In this document: one piece after another, positions 20,751 to 30,033 of the stretch | Layout of the letters: every line of letters begins with the position of its first letter | How positions within the stretch are numbered: position 1 is the first letter of the stretch | DNA from: Phenylobacterium sp. | GTDB lineage: Bacteria > Pseudomonadota > Alphaproteobacteria > Caulobacterales > Caulobacteraceae | DNA length: 64,000 nucleotides | Reading direction: 5' to 3' | NCBI RefSeq assembly: GCF_030651185.1 | Contig: NZ_JAUSCJ010000022.1 | Location: forward strand, 310,001 to 374,000 | Made by a program: the position numbers and the translations under genes | Notes under the pieces: model-generated | The model's database searches: none | Told to the model about the DNA's origin: nothing | What the model saw: the letters and a program-made list of their open reading frames with translations, nothing else

Positions 20751-20918
20751 ATGACCCAGTTCCTGAAGAACTTCATCGCCGACGAGTCCGGCGCCACGGC
20801 CATTGAGTATGGCCTGATCGCGGCGTTGATCGCGGTGGTCCTCATCGCCTCCATCTCCGTGCTGGGGGAAAAGGTCGGCGGCACCTTCGACAAGGTCGGG
20901 ACCGAGATGCCGCAATAG
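20751..20918 (+). CDS. Flp family type IVb pilin
   Basis: The 55-aa pilin precursor has a short leader ending in ADESG, then ATAIEYGLIAALIAVVLI, the class IVb pilin helix with the conserved E-Y pair after the prepilin peptidase site. A GAAGGGGAAGG ribosome site precedes the ATG at 20751. Flp pilins are matured by CpaA/TadV and assembled by the Tad system, none of which is in this window, so this copy stands alone. The structure is clear despite its size. Confidence 0.92.
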   Translation: MTQFLKNFIADESGATAIEYGLIAALIAVVLIASISVLGEKVGGTFDKVGTEMPQ

Positions 20919-20944
20919 CGGCCGGATTTCTGTCCCAGAGCGTT

Positions 20945-20982
20945 GGAGCGTGACGGTGGGCTCCACCATCCCGTCGCGCTCC
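20945..20982. repeat. Hairpin downstream of the pilin gene
   Basis: GGAGCGTGACGG (20945-20956) pairs with CCGTCGCGCTCC (20971-20982), with one G-T pair. It lies 27 bases after the pilin stop and may end that transcript. There is no T-run, so evidence for termination is weak. Confidence 0.4.
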
Positions 20983-21066
20983 AGGCCGGAGCGGCCCCCC
21001 CGCCGCTTCGGCCACCTCTGCGGCCTCGCCGACACAGGGCGGTCAAAACACGACGCCTGATCAATC

Positions 21067-21081
21067 GTTAGTCTCACTAAC
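21067..21081. promoter_or_regulatory. Candidate operator 3, palindrome GTTAGTCTCACTAAC, before the TonB receptor
   Basis: A perfect palindrome of GTTAGT and ACTAAC around CTC. It fits GTNNGTNNNACNNAC exactly and contains TAGTCTCACTA, which matches TNGTNNNACNA, the known core for GntR regulators of the FadR subfamily. It ends three bases before a TTGACG hexamer and 88 bases before the receptor ATG. It is the best-formed of four similar sites in the window. Confidence 0.6.
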
Positions 21082-21083
21082 CA

Positions 21084-21112
21084 TTGACGAAGCCAAGCAC
21101 CTCTCCCAATCT
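21084..21112 (+). promoter_or_regulatory. Possible promoter of the TonB receptor gene
   Basis: TTGACG (21084-21089) is followed after 17 bases by CAATCT (21107-21112). The first element is a good -35 box; the second is a weak -10. The adjacent palindrome would place a bound regulator next to the -35 box. Confidence 0.35.
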
Positions 21113-21169
21113 TGATGTCGATCGAGGCGGCGACAGACCGCGTCACGACCCTGGGGAGGGACTTTTCCG

Positions 21170-23479
21170 ATGCCGACTTCCAATTCCGCGCGCGCCAAGC
21201 TGCTGATGGCCACGACCGCGCTGGTGCTATCCTTCGCCGGCCAGGCCCTGGCTCAGACCGAGGTCGCCGAGGTCGTGGTCACCTCCGAGCGCCGCGAGAC
21301 CAAGCTGCAGGACACGCCGGTCTCGGTGAGCGCCTTCTCCCAGGAGACCATGGCGGCGCGCGGCGCCACCAACCTGCAGGACCTGGGCAACTTCACCCCG
21401 AACCTGGAACTGCACCAGACCAACCGCCCGGCCGGCGGCGGCTCGGCCTATGCCGGCTACATCCGCGGCGTCGGCACCGGCGACTTCCAGTTTCCCACCG
21501 ATCCCGGCGTCGGGGTCTATGTCGACGACGTCTATCTGGCCCGCGCCGTGGGCGGTCTGATGAGCCTGGACGACATCGAGCGCGCCGAGGTCCTGAAGGG
21601 TCCGCAAGGCGCCCTGTTCGGCCGCAACACCATCGGCGGCGCCATCAACATCGTCACCGAGAAGCCCGATCTCAGCGAGGTGAGCGGCGTCCTCAAGGCC
21701 CGGGTGGGTTCCTACGGCCGCACCGACTTCGGGCTCGCGATCAACGGGCCGATCATTGAGGGAAGGCTGGCCGGAAAACTCTCGGCCTCGTTCCTGAATT
21801 CCGACGGCTGGTCGAAGCGCTATGACGGCCAGAACGGCAACAACGAGCACCGGATCGTCTTCCGCACCGCCCTGCGCTACGTCCCCGCCGACAATCTCGA
21901 TGTGCAGTTCAACGCCGACTATTCGGAGCAGAACAATGTCGGGCCGCAGGGTTATCTGATCCGCTACCTGACCTCGCCGGCGCCCTTCCCGCCGGCCAAG
22001 GCGGCGCGGTTCAACACCTATGCGGCGGCGGCGGAGAACCAGCGCCTGGGTCTGCCGGCGGGTTCGCTCTACGACAACCGCTGGGCCTCGAGCGATCCCT
22101 ACCAGAGCAACGCCCTGCAGGGGGGCTATGACAACTACCAGATCGGCGGCGCCTCGGTGGTGGCGACCTGGGATGTCAGCGAGGCCCTGACCGTCAAGTC
22201 GGTGACCGCCTTCCGCGGCGTCTCGGCCAAGATCGGGGTGGACGGGGACCAGACCCCCTACTCGATGCAGACCTCGCAGACCGAGCTCTATGATCACCAG
22301 TATAGCCAGGAGCTGCAGTTTTCCGGCAGCGCCCTCGACGACCGCCTGAAGTACCTGGTGGGCCTCTACGCCTTCCAGGAAAACGGCTCGTCCAAGCTCT
22401 ACACCGAGAGCTTCCACGGCATCTGGGAGAACGTGCCCCTCGCCCTGCGGATCAATTCCGACGCCGCCGACACCTTCACCTACTTCTATATGAAGGCGAA
22501 AAGCTACGCGATCTTCACCCAGGAGAGCTTCGCCCTGACCCCGCAGATCGAGCTGACGGTGGGCGGTCGCTATAACTGGGACGAGAAGGACTACGCCTTC
22601 TCGGTGCGCTTCACCCAGCGGGGCGTGGCCCAGGTGCCCTTCAGCCGCGACAATCAGACGTGGGAGAGCTTCACGCCGAAGGCTGGGATCAACTGGCGCC
22701 CGGCCGACAATATCCTGATCTATGCGAGCTATCAGGAAGGCTTCAAGTCGGGCGGCTGGGGCTCGTCCAACAGCCCGCTGTCGCCCACCCCCCGTTATCA
22801 GCCTGAGACCATCTCCACCTGGGAACTGGGCGCCAAGACCGACTGGTTCAATCGCCGTCTGACCGCCAACGTCGCGGTGTTCCAGAGCGACTACAAGGAG
22901 ATCCAGTTCACGGTCCAGAAGGTGGACCCGGTGACCGGAGCCAACCTGCGCACCACCCAGAACTCAGGCGACGCCGACATCCAGGGCTTCGAGGCTGAGT
23001 TCGTGGCCGTGCCCACCGACGGCATGACCCTGAACCTGGGGGTCGGCTATGTGGACGCCAAGTTCAACCGCCTCACCCCTCAGGCCCGGGCCATCCTCGA
23101 TCCCTTCAACCGTCCCAACGCGGTGAAGATCGGCGATTCGCTGCCGCAGGTTCCCGACTGGTCGGTGAACGGCGGCGCCCAGTATGTCTTCCAGCTGGCC
23201 GCCGGCGACCTGACGGTGCGGGGCGACGCCTCCTACAAGGGCGACCAGTTCCTGACCCTGGGCGATCCGACTTCGTTCCAGGCCGGCTACACGCTCTACA
23301 ACGCCGCCATCACCTTCGCGCCCAACGCGGTCCCCGGGCTGGAGCTGTCGCTGAACGGCACGAACCTCAGTGACGAGGTCTACTACGCCTATCACGCCAC
23401 CCTGCCGCCGACCGGCCAGGAGGTGGGCCTGCCGGTGCAGCCGCGCCTGGTCTACGCCACCGCCAAGTTCCAGTTCTAG
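21170..23479 (+). CDS. TonB-dependent outer-membrane receptor
   Basis: The 769-aa receptor has a signal peptide (about residues 1-28, ending GQALA) and a TonB-box-like EVVVTSERR near residue 35. The plug domain has the ALFGRNTIGGAINIVTEKP motif, and a long beta-barrel follows, ending in an aromatic residue (AKFQF). This is the large sphingomonad/Caulobacter class that carries substrates other than iron. It is followed after 24 bases by an ACS-type MFS carrier, so the two probably move the same compound across outer and inner membranes. An operator-like palindrome shared with the aromatic genes suggests an aromatic or related acid. Confidence 0.93.
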   Translation: MPTSNSARAKLLMATTALVLSFAGQALAQTEVAEVVVTSERRETKLQDTPVSVSAFSQETMAARGATNLQDLGNFTPNLELHQTNRPAGGGSAYAGYIRGVGTGDFQFPTDPGVGVYVDDVYLARAVGGLMSLDDIERAEVLKGPQGALFGRNTIGGAINIVTEKPDLSEVSGVLKARVGSYGRTDFGLAINGPIIEGRLAGKLSASFLNSDGWSKRYDGQNGNNEHRIVFRTALRYVPADNLDVQFNADYSEQNNVGPQGYLIRYLTSPAPFPPAKAARFNTYAAAAENQRLGLPAGSLYDNRWASSDPYQSNALQGGYDNYQIGGASVVATWDVSEALTVKSVTAFRGVSAKIGVDGDQTPYSMQTSQTELYDHQYSQELQFSGSALDDRLKYLVGLYAFQENGSSKLYTESFHGIWENVPLALRINSDAADTFTYFYMKAKSYAIFTQESFALTPQIELTVGGRYNWDEKDYAFSVRFTQRGVAQVPFSRDNQTWESFTPKAGINWRPADNILIYASYQEGFKSGGWGSSNSPLSPTPRYQPETISTWELGAKTDWFNRRLTANVAVFQSDYKEIQFTVQKVDPVTGANLRTTQNSGDADIQGFEAEFVAVPTDGMTLNLGVGYVDAKFNRLTPQARAILDPFNRPNAVKIGDSLPQVPDWSVNGGAQYVFQLAAGDLTVRGDASYKGDQFLTLGDPTSFQAGYTLYNAAITFAPNAVPGLELSLNGTNLSDEVYYAYHATLPPTGQEVGLPVQPRLVYATAKFQF

Positions 23480-23503
23480 CGCGCCGGAAAGAGAGCGACC
23501 GCC

Positions 23504-24778
23504 ATGGAGGACGTCGCCGCGGGGATCCGCCGCAAGCTGATCCCGCGCCTCCTGGCGCCCGTCGTCCTGCTGCATTTCTTCAACGCGCTGGACCGGTCCA
23601 ACCTGTCCTTCGCCGCCATCAGCATGAACCCGGAACTGGGTATCGACCCCAAGGCCTATGGCTTTGGGGCAGGCCTGTTCTTCGTGGGCTATCTCGCTTT
23701 CCAGGCGCCGCACGTCTGGCTGCTGACCAGGATGAGCGCGAGGTGGTGGATCTTCGGCACGGTGCTGGTCTGGGGGACCGTCGCCTCGTGCATGAGCCTG
23801 ATCCACGACGTGGCGAGCTTCAATCTCCTGCGGTTCCTGCTGGGGGTGGCGGAGTCCGGCTGGGCTTCGGGGATCATCCTCTATCTCAGCCGCTGGATGC
23901 CGCGACGCTATCGGGCCGGCGCCTTCTCGGCCCCGATGCTGGCCATCCCGCTGTCGGTGGTTGTCGGAGGTCCGCTGTCGGGCTGGCTGCTGTCGATGGA
24001 CAACCCGCTGGGTCTCTCCGACTGGCGCTGGATGTTCCTGGCCGAGGGCCTGCCCACCGTGGTCCTGGCCTTCGTGGCCCTGGCCTATTTCAAGGACGAT
24101 CCCCACCAGGTCAGCTGGCTGAACGATGACGAGAAGGCCTTCCTGGTGGAGGACGCCGCCGCCCAGGTGGGGCAGCCTCAGAGCGTGGCGTCCTGGCCGG
24201 CCCTCTTCTCCAGTCCCCGCGTCTGGGCCTCAGTCGGGCTGTGGTTCACCCTGCTGACGGGCGCCTATGGCCTGATCTTCTGGCTGCCCCAGGTGATCAA
24301 GGCGGCGGGCGGCGGGGACCCCCTGCGGGTCGGCATCCTCTCGGCCCTGCCCTGGGTGGGGGTGGGGGTGGGGATGGCGGTGAACGCCTGGCATTCCGAC
24401 AAGACCGGCGAGCGCTACTGGCACGTCGCGGCGCCGGCCCTGCTGGCGTCGGCCGGGTTCGCCGGCGCGGCCTATGTGGGGGCAGGCGGGCTGGCCCTCG
24501 TGCTGCTGATCGCGGGCGGCGTCGGCCTCGGCGCGGCCCAGGGCGCCTTCTGGGGCGTGCCCTCCACCTTCCTGACCCCGGCGACGGCGGCGGTGGGGGT
24601 GACTCTGATCAACATCGCCGGATCGACGGGCGGCCTGGCCGGGCCCAACATGATCGGGACCATTCGCCAGGCCACCGGCTCCTTCGCCCTGCCGGTCTAT
24701 GCCATGGCCGGCCTGCTGGTGGCCGGCGCCCTGCTCACCTGGGCGATCGCGACCCTCAATCGCAAGGCGGCGGCTTGA
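23504..24778 (+). CDS. MFS transporter, anion:cation symporter (ACS) family
   Basis: The 424-aa protein has about 12 membrane helices. The N-terminal ALDRSNLSFAAISMN region is the typical ACS motif after helix 1, and FNLLRFLLGVAESGWASGI lies in helix 4. ACS carriers import organic anions such as phthalate, tartrate or hexuronates. It lies 24 bases after the TonB receptor gene and is probably cotranscribed. The specific substrate cannot be assigned. Confidence 0.9.
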   Translation: MEDVAAGIRRKLIPRLLAPVVLLHFFNALDRSNLSFAAISMNPELGIDPKAYGFGAGLFFVGYLAFQAPHVWLLTRMSARWWIFGTVLVWGTVASCMSLIHDVASFNLLRFLLGVAESGWASGIILYLSRWMPRRYRAGAFSAPMLAIPLSVVVGGPLSGWLLSMDNPLGLSDWRWMFLAEGLPTVVLAFVALAYFKDDPHQVSWLNDDEKAFLVEDAAAQVGQPQSVASWPALFSSPRVWASVGLWFTLLTGAYGLIFWLPQVIKAAGGGDPLRVGILSALPWVGVGVGMAVNAWHSDKTGERYWHVAAPALLASAGFAGAAYVGAGGLALVLLIAGGVGLGAAQGAFWGVPSTFLTPATAAVGVTLINIAGSTGGLAGPNMIGTIRQATGSFALPVYAMAGLLVAGALLTWAIATLNRKAAA

Positions 24779-24797
24779 TCCCCGGGTTCGGAAGATA

Positions 24798-24812
24798 GTA
24801 TATAACACATAC
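24798..24812. promoter_or_regulatory. Candidate operator 4, GTATATAACACATAC, before the PcaK-like carrier
   Basis: It fits GTNNGTNNNACNNAC with one mismatch (A at position 5). It shares AACACATAC with the site in the ligase/P450 promoter. It sits in a markedly AT-rich patch (24795-24821) within a 208-base gap, 174 bases before the carrier ATG. The function is inferred from the shared motif. Confidence 0.45.
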
Positions 24813-24986
24813 AAAATATAAGGGGAGGCGGATGAGACTGTTCCTGCGCTTGAGCGCCCCCCTGGTTCCTGAGTCCAAGACGCCGCCCCCAGGCGCCCGC
24901 GACGGCGGATCGCCAACTTCTCCACTGGCGTGGAACGAGACCTTGAGGCCTTCTGCGCCCGGGGAACAATCACGGGGGAATCGGCC

Positions 24987-26177
24987 ATGACCACCGCCAA
25001 GCGTCTCAGCCCAGGCTTCATCGTCGCCATCTGCTTCTGCATCGCGGCCCTGGAAGGCTACGACATCCAGGCCTTCGGGGTCTCGGCGCCGCACATGGCG
25101 CCGGAGTTGGGGCTCAATCCCGGCCAGATGGGCTGGGCGGGCAGCGCGGCCATGATCGGCCTGGTGATCGGCGCGCTCACTGGCGGCTGGTTCGCCGACC
25201 GGGTGGGGCGCAAGCCGGTGCTGGCGGTCTCGGTGGCGGCCTTCGGGGTGTTCTCGGTGGCCACGGCCTTCGCCAACAGTTTCGAAACCCTCACCCTGGC
25301 CAGGCTGCTCACCGGCATCGGCTTCGGCGGGGCCATGCCCAACCTGATCGCCATCGCCACCGAGATCAGCACACCGTCGAAGCGGGCGGCCACCACCACC
25401 AGCATGTTCTGCGGCCTGCCGGCCGGCGGGGCGCTGGTGTCGCTGCTGGCCAGCAACGCCGGCGACGCTCTTGACTGGCGAACTGTCTTCCTGATCGGCG
25501 GCGCCCTGCCGCTGCTGCTCGTCCCCGTGGTGCTGTGGCTGCTGCCCGAGACCCGGCCCGACCATGATCCAGACGCCGACCGCGGGCTAGCCCGGGGCCT
25601 GTTTTCAGAGCGCCGTGCGCTCACCACCTTCCTGATCTGGGTGGTGTTCGGCCTCGACCTGCTGGTCACCTACCTGCTGCTCAACTGGCTGCCGACCCTG
25701 GTGGTGGCCAAGGGCTTCACCGCCGCCGACGGGGCCGCGGCCTCCCTTTGGTTCAACGCCTTCAGTGTGATGGGCGCCCTGATGCTGGGCTGGATGGCCG
25801 ACAGGATCGGGTTCCGCTGGCCGCTGCTGGCGGTGTTCCTGGTGCTGGCCGGCGCGATGTACGGCCTGGCCCAGGCGACGGCCTTGCCGGCCATCTACGG
25901 CTTCGCCGCCGCCGCGGGCTTCACCGTGGTGGGGGGGCTCTACGTGCTCTATGCGCTCGCGCCGATCTACTACCCTGCCCAGGTCCGTGCTGCGGGCGCC
26001 GGCGCCGCCATCGCGGTCGGGCGGCTGGGATCCATTGCGGGTCCCCTGATCGCCGGTGAACTGCGCGGCGCGGGCTACAGCGCCGGCCAGGTGTTCCAGT
26101 CGATGGTGCCGGTGGTGCTGGTGGGAGCGGTGGCTGTTTTCGCGCTGATGAGCGTGGGCAAGCCCGTGAAAGATTAG
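24987..26177 (+). CDS. MFS transporter, aromatic acid:H+ symporter (PcaK-like)
   Basis: The 396-aa carrier has about 12 membrane helices. Its helix-1 stretch LEGYDIQAFGVSAP carries the acidic residue typical of AAHS transporters, and loop 2-3 reads GGWFADRVGRKP. AAHS members import 4-hydroxybenzoate, protocatechuate or related acids. The ATG at 24987 follows a CGGGGGAA ribosome site and is preferred to the in-frame ATG at 24930, which would add a non-membrane tail. It probably feeds the pobA-lig operon. Its end overlaps the convergent glycosyltransferase gene by four bases. Confidence 0.9.
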   Translation: MTTAKRLSPGFIVAICFCIAALEGYDIQAFGVSAPHMAPELGLNPGQMGWAGSAAMIGLVIGALTGGWFADRVGRKPVLAVSVAAFGVFSVATAFANSFETLTLARLLTGIGFGGAMPNLIAIATEISTPSKRAATTTSMFCGLPAGGALVSLLASNAGDALDWRTVFLIGGALPLLLVPVVLWLLPETRPDHDPDADRGLARGLFSERRALTTFLIWVVFGLDLLVTYLLLNWLPTLVVAKGFTAADGAAASLWFNAFSVMGALMLGWMADRIGFRWPLLAVFLVLAGAMYGLAQATALPAIYGFAAAAGFTVVGGLYVLYALAPIYYPAQVRAAGAGAAIAVGRLGSIAGPLIAGELRGAGYSAGQVFQSMVPVVLVGAVAVFALMSVGKPVKD

Positions 26178-27388
26178 CCTCTGATCGCCGCCATCGCCGC
26201 GCGCTTCACCTCGTCCGGCAAGGTCGTGAACCAGGCCTGGGGCGAGAGCCGCTCGGCCACCATGCGGCGACCGTTCTCGGCCAGACGGCGGCCGAGTTCC
26301 GGCGTGGTGCGCAGGCGCTGCAGGGCCTCGGCGGCGGCGGCGGTGTCGGGCTCGGCCCAGGTCTGACCGGCATAGATTCCCTGGCTGTCGCGCACCGGAA
26401 TCGGGTGGAAGGGGATCAGCAGGGCGCTGCCCGCATCCATGAAATCGAGATTGCCCGACCAGCCGGTGGCGATCACCGGCGTGCCCAGGGCCATGGCCTC
26501 CGCCGGGGTCAGTCCGAACCCCTCGGCGCGGTGCAGGGAGATCAGCACATCGGCGCCGGCGATCAGGCTCTTGACCTGATCATAGGGCCAGACGGCGTCC
26601 TCGATGGTGACGTTGGCGGGCGCCAGGCGGCGCAGGCGGGCCAGGTGCTCGGGGAAGAGGTGGCCGTTCTGCGTCTTCATCAGCAGGCGGACCGTGGGTT
26701 CGTCGCCAAAGGCCTGGGCGAAGGCCGAGATCACGCCCTCGGGGTTCTTGCGGGCCGCGGCGGAGTTGAAATCGAACAGGCTGACCGCCTGGAATTCCGC
26801 CGTGTGCGGGGTGGGGACCACGTCGCGGTAGTCCTCGAGGAACAGCGGGTGGGGAACGACGCGCACCGGGGCGGCCGCGCCGGCCAGGGCCTGGGCGGTA
26901 TAGGCGCTGGGCGCCCAGACGCCGTCCACCAGGGCCGCGTCCTTCAGCCAGAGATCAGGCGCCCTGGGCAATTCCCAGGCCCAGTAGCCGTAGCGGGGAC
27001 CCAGCACCCGCCTGGGGCCGAGATAGGCCAGCGCGGCCAGAAGTTCCGGCGCATTGAGGTGGAATATCCAGGGGCCCGGGGCCGGCGCGGGCCCGGCCTT
27101 GCCGATCCAGTCGAGCTGGGCGGCGGAAACGTCGATGGTCTCCACCGGGACGCCAAGCGCCTCGAAGGCGCGGACGGCGAGGCGGGCCGAGGCGGCGATG
27201 CCGTGTGACCCTTCGAAATAGCCCACCACGCGGATCGGTCCGCCCACCGTGCCGGCGGCGTGGGGCGCCCGGGCCGACGACCGGACATAGGCCGACAGCG
27301 CCCGCGCCAGCACCGGCTGGGCGGCGCGGCGCAGAGGTTCGGGGATCAGGCCGCGCCAGAGGCGCCGCGCGCTGGCGACCGGGCTCAT
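26174..27388 (-). CDS. Glycosyltransferase, GT4-like (GT-B fold)
   Basis: The 404-aa protein has a GT4-type C-terminal domain with the E-x7-E motif in EGFGLTPAEAM and ISLHRAEGFG. N-terminal stretches WAWELPRAPDLW and VDGVWAPSAYTAQAL mirror those of the glycosyltransferase at 38052-39182, so the two are paralogues. It likely transfers a sugar from a nucleotide donor during surface polysaccharide assembly at the cytoplasmic face of the membrane. The ATG overlaps the stop of the 612-aa glycosyltransferase upstream. Confidence 0.85.
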   Translation of the reverse strand: MSPVASARRLWRGLIPEPLRRAAQPVLARALSAYVRSSARAPHAAGTVGGPIRVVGYFEGSHGIAASARLAVRAFEALGVPVETIDVSAAQLDWIGKAGPAPAPGPWIFHLNAPELLAALAYLGPRRVLGPRYGYWAWELPRAPDLWLKDAALVDGVWAPSAYTAQALAGAAAPVRVVPHPLFLEDYRDVVPTPHTAEFQAVSLFDFNSAAARKNPEGVISAFAQAFGDEPTVRLLMKTQNGHLFPEHLARLRRLAPANVTIEDAVWPYDQVKSLIAGADVLISLHRAEGFGLTPAEAMALGTPVIATGWSGNLDFMDAGSALLIPFHPIPVRDSQGIYAGQTWAEPDTAAAAEALQRLRTTPELGRRLAENGRRMVAERLSPQAWFTTLPDEVKRAAMAAIRG

Positions 27389-29223
27389 CGCCGCGCCGAA
27401 CGCCAGGACACGCCGTGGGCCAACAGGGCGATGGCGTCGGCCGCGCTGAGTCCCGGTGCGGTCTGGAACACAACCTCACCCACCTGGGCGGGCGGCGGGA
27501 CGACCTCACCGGAGGCGGCGCGGAAGCAGGTGGTGGCGCTCTCGAAGACCGGGGCGGCGGCGGTGTCGGTCCATCGTTCCATCACCATCAGGGTCTCGCA
27601 GGCGCCGGTGGCGGCAATGCGGCGCGGGACCAAGCCCGCATGGCGCACGCTGAGCCGGGCCAGGCGGAAGAGCGGGTGGTTGCGAACGGCGACGGGGAGG
27701 GCGGCCAGATCGACGCCCACCTCGGCCAGGCCGCCGCCGATCAGCCAGCGCAGGAAGGCGAAACGCTGGTGGAAGCTCGTCAAGGGAAAGAGCCTCTGCA
27801 GGTCGCCGCGACCCTCCCAGATGCGGAGGAAGAGGCGCGGGAAGGGCAGTCCCCGGGCGAGGTGCGTGACAGCCGCCTCAAGCGTGGGATCGACCAGTCC
27901 TGCCGGCCACCCGGCGCGGTCGGCCAGGCCATAGGCCGCGATCGCGGACGCCTCGCCGACCGCGTAGCGGGTTGCGCGGGCGACGACCTCGGGACCGGCG
28001 CCGGCCAGCAGGCGCGCGTCGAAGCGGCCGGCCAGGGCCTCGGGGCCCAGCAGCCAGGCCTGGAGGCCCGCGGGGTCGGTGGCGAAGCGGTCACGCAAAT
28101 CCCTGCGGGCGGCCAGCATCGCGGCCACGGCCGCGGCCGGGTTGGCGTTCAGCCACGTCGTCAGGTCGCTGGACGCGGCGAGCCAGGGTCCCTCCGGCGG
28201 CGCCAGCGGCTGGCGGGCGTCAGCCTCGCCCGGGGCGTCCAGCCAGGCCTCGGCCGCTCGGCTCAAACCGCCGCCGAAGGCCTCGCCCGCCCGCGCGGCG
28301 TCCAGCATCCGGCGGCGTTCCTGAGGCGTCACCAGCCGGCCCGAGGGGAAGGCGCGGTGGCCGTAGGGGGTCTCCCGGGCCTGCGCATGGCCGTTGCGCA
28401 GCATGGCGGCGGCGTAGACCTGCAGCAGGTCGGCCAGGGCCGAGCCCGGGGCGACCTTGATGCGGTCCTGGTGCTTGGAGAGCAGGTCGGGTCGGGCGGG
28501 GTCGAAACCGGAGAAGTGGAAGAAGCCCAGGCGCTCCCCCTCTACCCGCCAACCGTCGGCGCCTTTGGAGAGCTCGCGGCCTTCCAGGTTCCAGTAGGCC
28601 AGGTTGAGGGTTGGCGTGCGCAGCAGGGCGAGATCGCTCACCAGGCCGGGCGCGAGGTCCATCCACTTCTGGTCGGTGAACAGGCCGGCGGCGAAGTCGA
28701 CACGACAGTCGAACCTTAGCTTCTCCGCCCACCAATCCAGCAGGGCTTCGATCTGCGGCTCGTTGCGCACCGCCATGAAGCCGAGATTGTAGGCGCCCGA
28801 GGTCAGGATGACGTGGTCGTTGGGATTGGCCTCGCCCCGCAGCGGCCGGGTCAGGTGCGGCGTCAGGACCAGGGGCGCGCGGGACAGGCCCTCGCGCACC
28901 TCGGTGAGCGGCCGATAGACGAAGATGTCAGGGTCCAGATAGACCACCGAGCTCACGCCCGGCTGCGCCAGCAGGGCGCGGAAGGCATGCGGCTTGACCG
29001 CCGTGTTCAGTTCCAGGGCGTCGTAATAGGCGCACAGGTTGGCGAAGTCGGGGACGAGGTCGCCCGCCTCGATCACCCGGACGCCCTTGTCGGCGAAGGC
29101 GATGGCGCCGTCGGTGGCGATCACCACCCGGGCGACATCAGGCTCGGCCACGCCGAGGCTCTCCATCAGCGTCGCCGCCTGGGCCGCATAGTTGCGCGAA
29201 ACGATGGTGAAGACGACGTCCAC
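27385..29223 (-). CDS. Two-part glycosyltransferase (GT-A N-terminus, helical C-terminus)
   Basis: Of 612 aa, residues 1-270 form a GT8-like nucleotide-sugar transferase with the metal motif VVYLDPDIFVY, TSGAYNLGFMAVR and YWNLEGREL. These match stepwise the 341-aa protein at 45452-46477 (VVYLDPDTALF, FNLGFVAVK, SWNLSKRQ), so they are paralogues. Residues about 300-612 are Ala/Leu/Arg-rich and helical, with no family recognised, and are absent from the paralogue. It is coupled to the next GT4 gene by a four-base overlap. Role: surface glycan assembly, sugar unknown. Confidence 0.8.
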   Translation of the reverse strand: MDVVFTIVSRNYAAQAATLMESLGVAEPDVARVVIATDGAIAFADKGVRVIEAGDLVPDFANLCAYYDALELNTAVKPHAFRALLAQPGVSSVVYLDPDIFVYRPLTEVREGLSRAPLVLTPHLTRPLRGEANPNDHVILTSGAYNLGFMAVRNEPQIEALLDWWAEKLRFDCRVDFAAGLFTDQKWMDLAPGLVSDLALLRTPTLNLAYWNLEGRELSKGADGWRVEGERLGFFHFSGFDPARPDLLSKHQDRIKVAPGSALADLLQVYAAAMLRNGHAQARETPYGHRAFPSGRLVTPQERRRMLDAARAGEAFGGGLSRAAEAWLDAPGEADARQPLAPPEGPWLAASSDLTTWLNANPAAAVAAMLAARRDLRDRFATDPAGLQAWLLGPEALAGRFDARLLAGAGPEVVARATRYAVGEASAIAAYGLADRAGWPAGLVDPTLEAAVTHLARGLPFPRLFLRIWEGRGDLQRLFPLTSFHQRFAFLRWLIGGGLAEVGVDLAALPVAVRNHPLFRLARLSVRHAGLVPRRIAATGACETLMVMERWTDTAAAPVFESATTCFRAASGEVVPPPAQVGEVVFQTAPGLSAADAIALLAHGVSWRSARR

Positions 29224-29277
29224 GGGGTCTCGCGCCTGTCTCTGGGATCGTTTGTCTAGCAGCCCGGGGCCGCGGCG

Positions 29278-30033
29278 TCAGGCGTCGGCGAGCAGGTCGT
29301 CCAGGTTCTTGACGCTGGTGACCGCAGAGGCGACGCCGCCCTTCATCACCATGACCTTGTTGCAGTAGAGGCGGATGAGGTCGATGTCGTGGGAGGCCAG
29401 GACCAGGATGCCGGCCCGCTCCATCAGCGACAGCAGACGCGCATGAGCGATCTTCTGGAACTGGGCGTCGCCGACGGCGATCCATTCGTCCATCAGCAGC
29501 ACGTCGGCCTCGACGGCGGTGGCCACGGCGAAGGCGAGCCGCGCCTGCATGCCGGCCGAATAGGTCTTCAGCGGCATGGCCAGGAAGGGGCCCAGGCCGG
29601 TGAAGTCGCCGATCTCCTCCAGCTTGTCCTCGATCTCGCGGGCGGTGAGGCCGGCGATGCGGCCGCGCAGGCGGATATTGTCGTAGCCGGTGGCCGAGGC
29701 GTCGATGCCGAGGTTGAGGTCCAGCAGGGAGGCGATCTTGCCGTGGATCTCGATCTGGCCCTCGTCGGGCTCATAGGCTCCCGACAGCGCCCGCAGCAGG
29801 GTGGTCTTGCCCGAGCCGTTGTGGCCGATCAGCCCCAGGCGGTCGCCGGCCTTGAGCTTGATATTGACGCCGGAGAGCGCGGTGACCTCAGTGGCGCCGG
29901 TCAGGGACGAGCCGAGACGGCCGCCCACGGTGACCGTGGCCAGGCTCTTCTTCAGCGACTTGGCGTCCACCCCATAGACGGGGAAGCGCATGGTCAGGTC
30001 GCTGACCATGATGGAGACCTGGGGACCCTTCAT
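29278..30033 (-). CDS. Polysaccharide ABC exporter ATP-binding subunit (Wzt type)
   Basis: The 251-aa ATPase has Walker A GHNGSGKT (residues 70-77), signature TYSAGM (157-162), Walker B LLMDEW (179-184) and an H-loop histidine in ASHDID. Wzt/TagH/KpsT-type ATPases lack the classical LSGGQ, as here. It has no C-terminal carbohydrate-binding extension, so chain-end recognition must differ from Wzt of E. coli O9a. It is coupled by four bases to the permease gene. Start at 30033; M9 and a later methionine are alternatives. Confidence 0.9.
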   Translation of the reverse strand: MKGPQVSIMVSDLTMRFPVYGVDAKSLKKSLATVTVGGRLGSSLTGATEVTALSGVNIKLKAGDRLGLIGHNGSGKTTLLRALSGAYEPDEGQIEIHGKIASLLDLNLGIDASATGYDNIRLRGRIAGLTAREIEDKLEEIGDFTGLGPFLAMPLKTYSAGMQARLAFAVATAVEADVLLMDEWIAVGDAQFQKIAHARLLSLMERAGILVLASHDIDLIRLYCNKVMVMKGGVASAVTSVKNLDDLLADA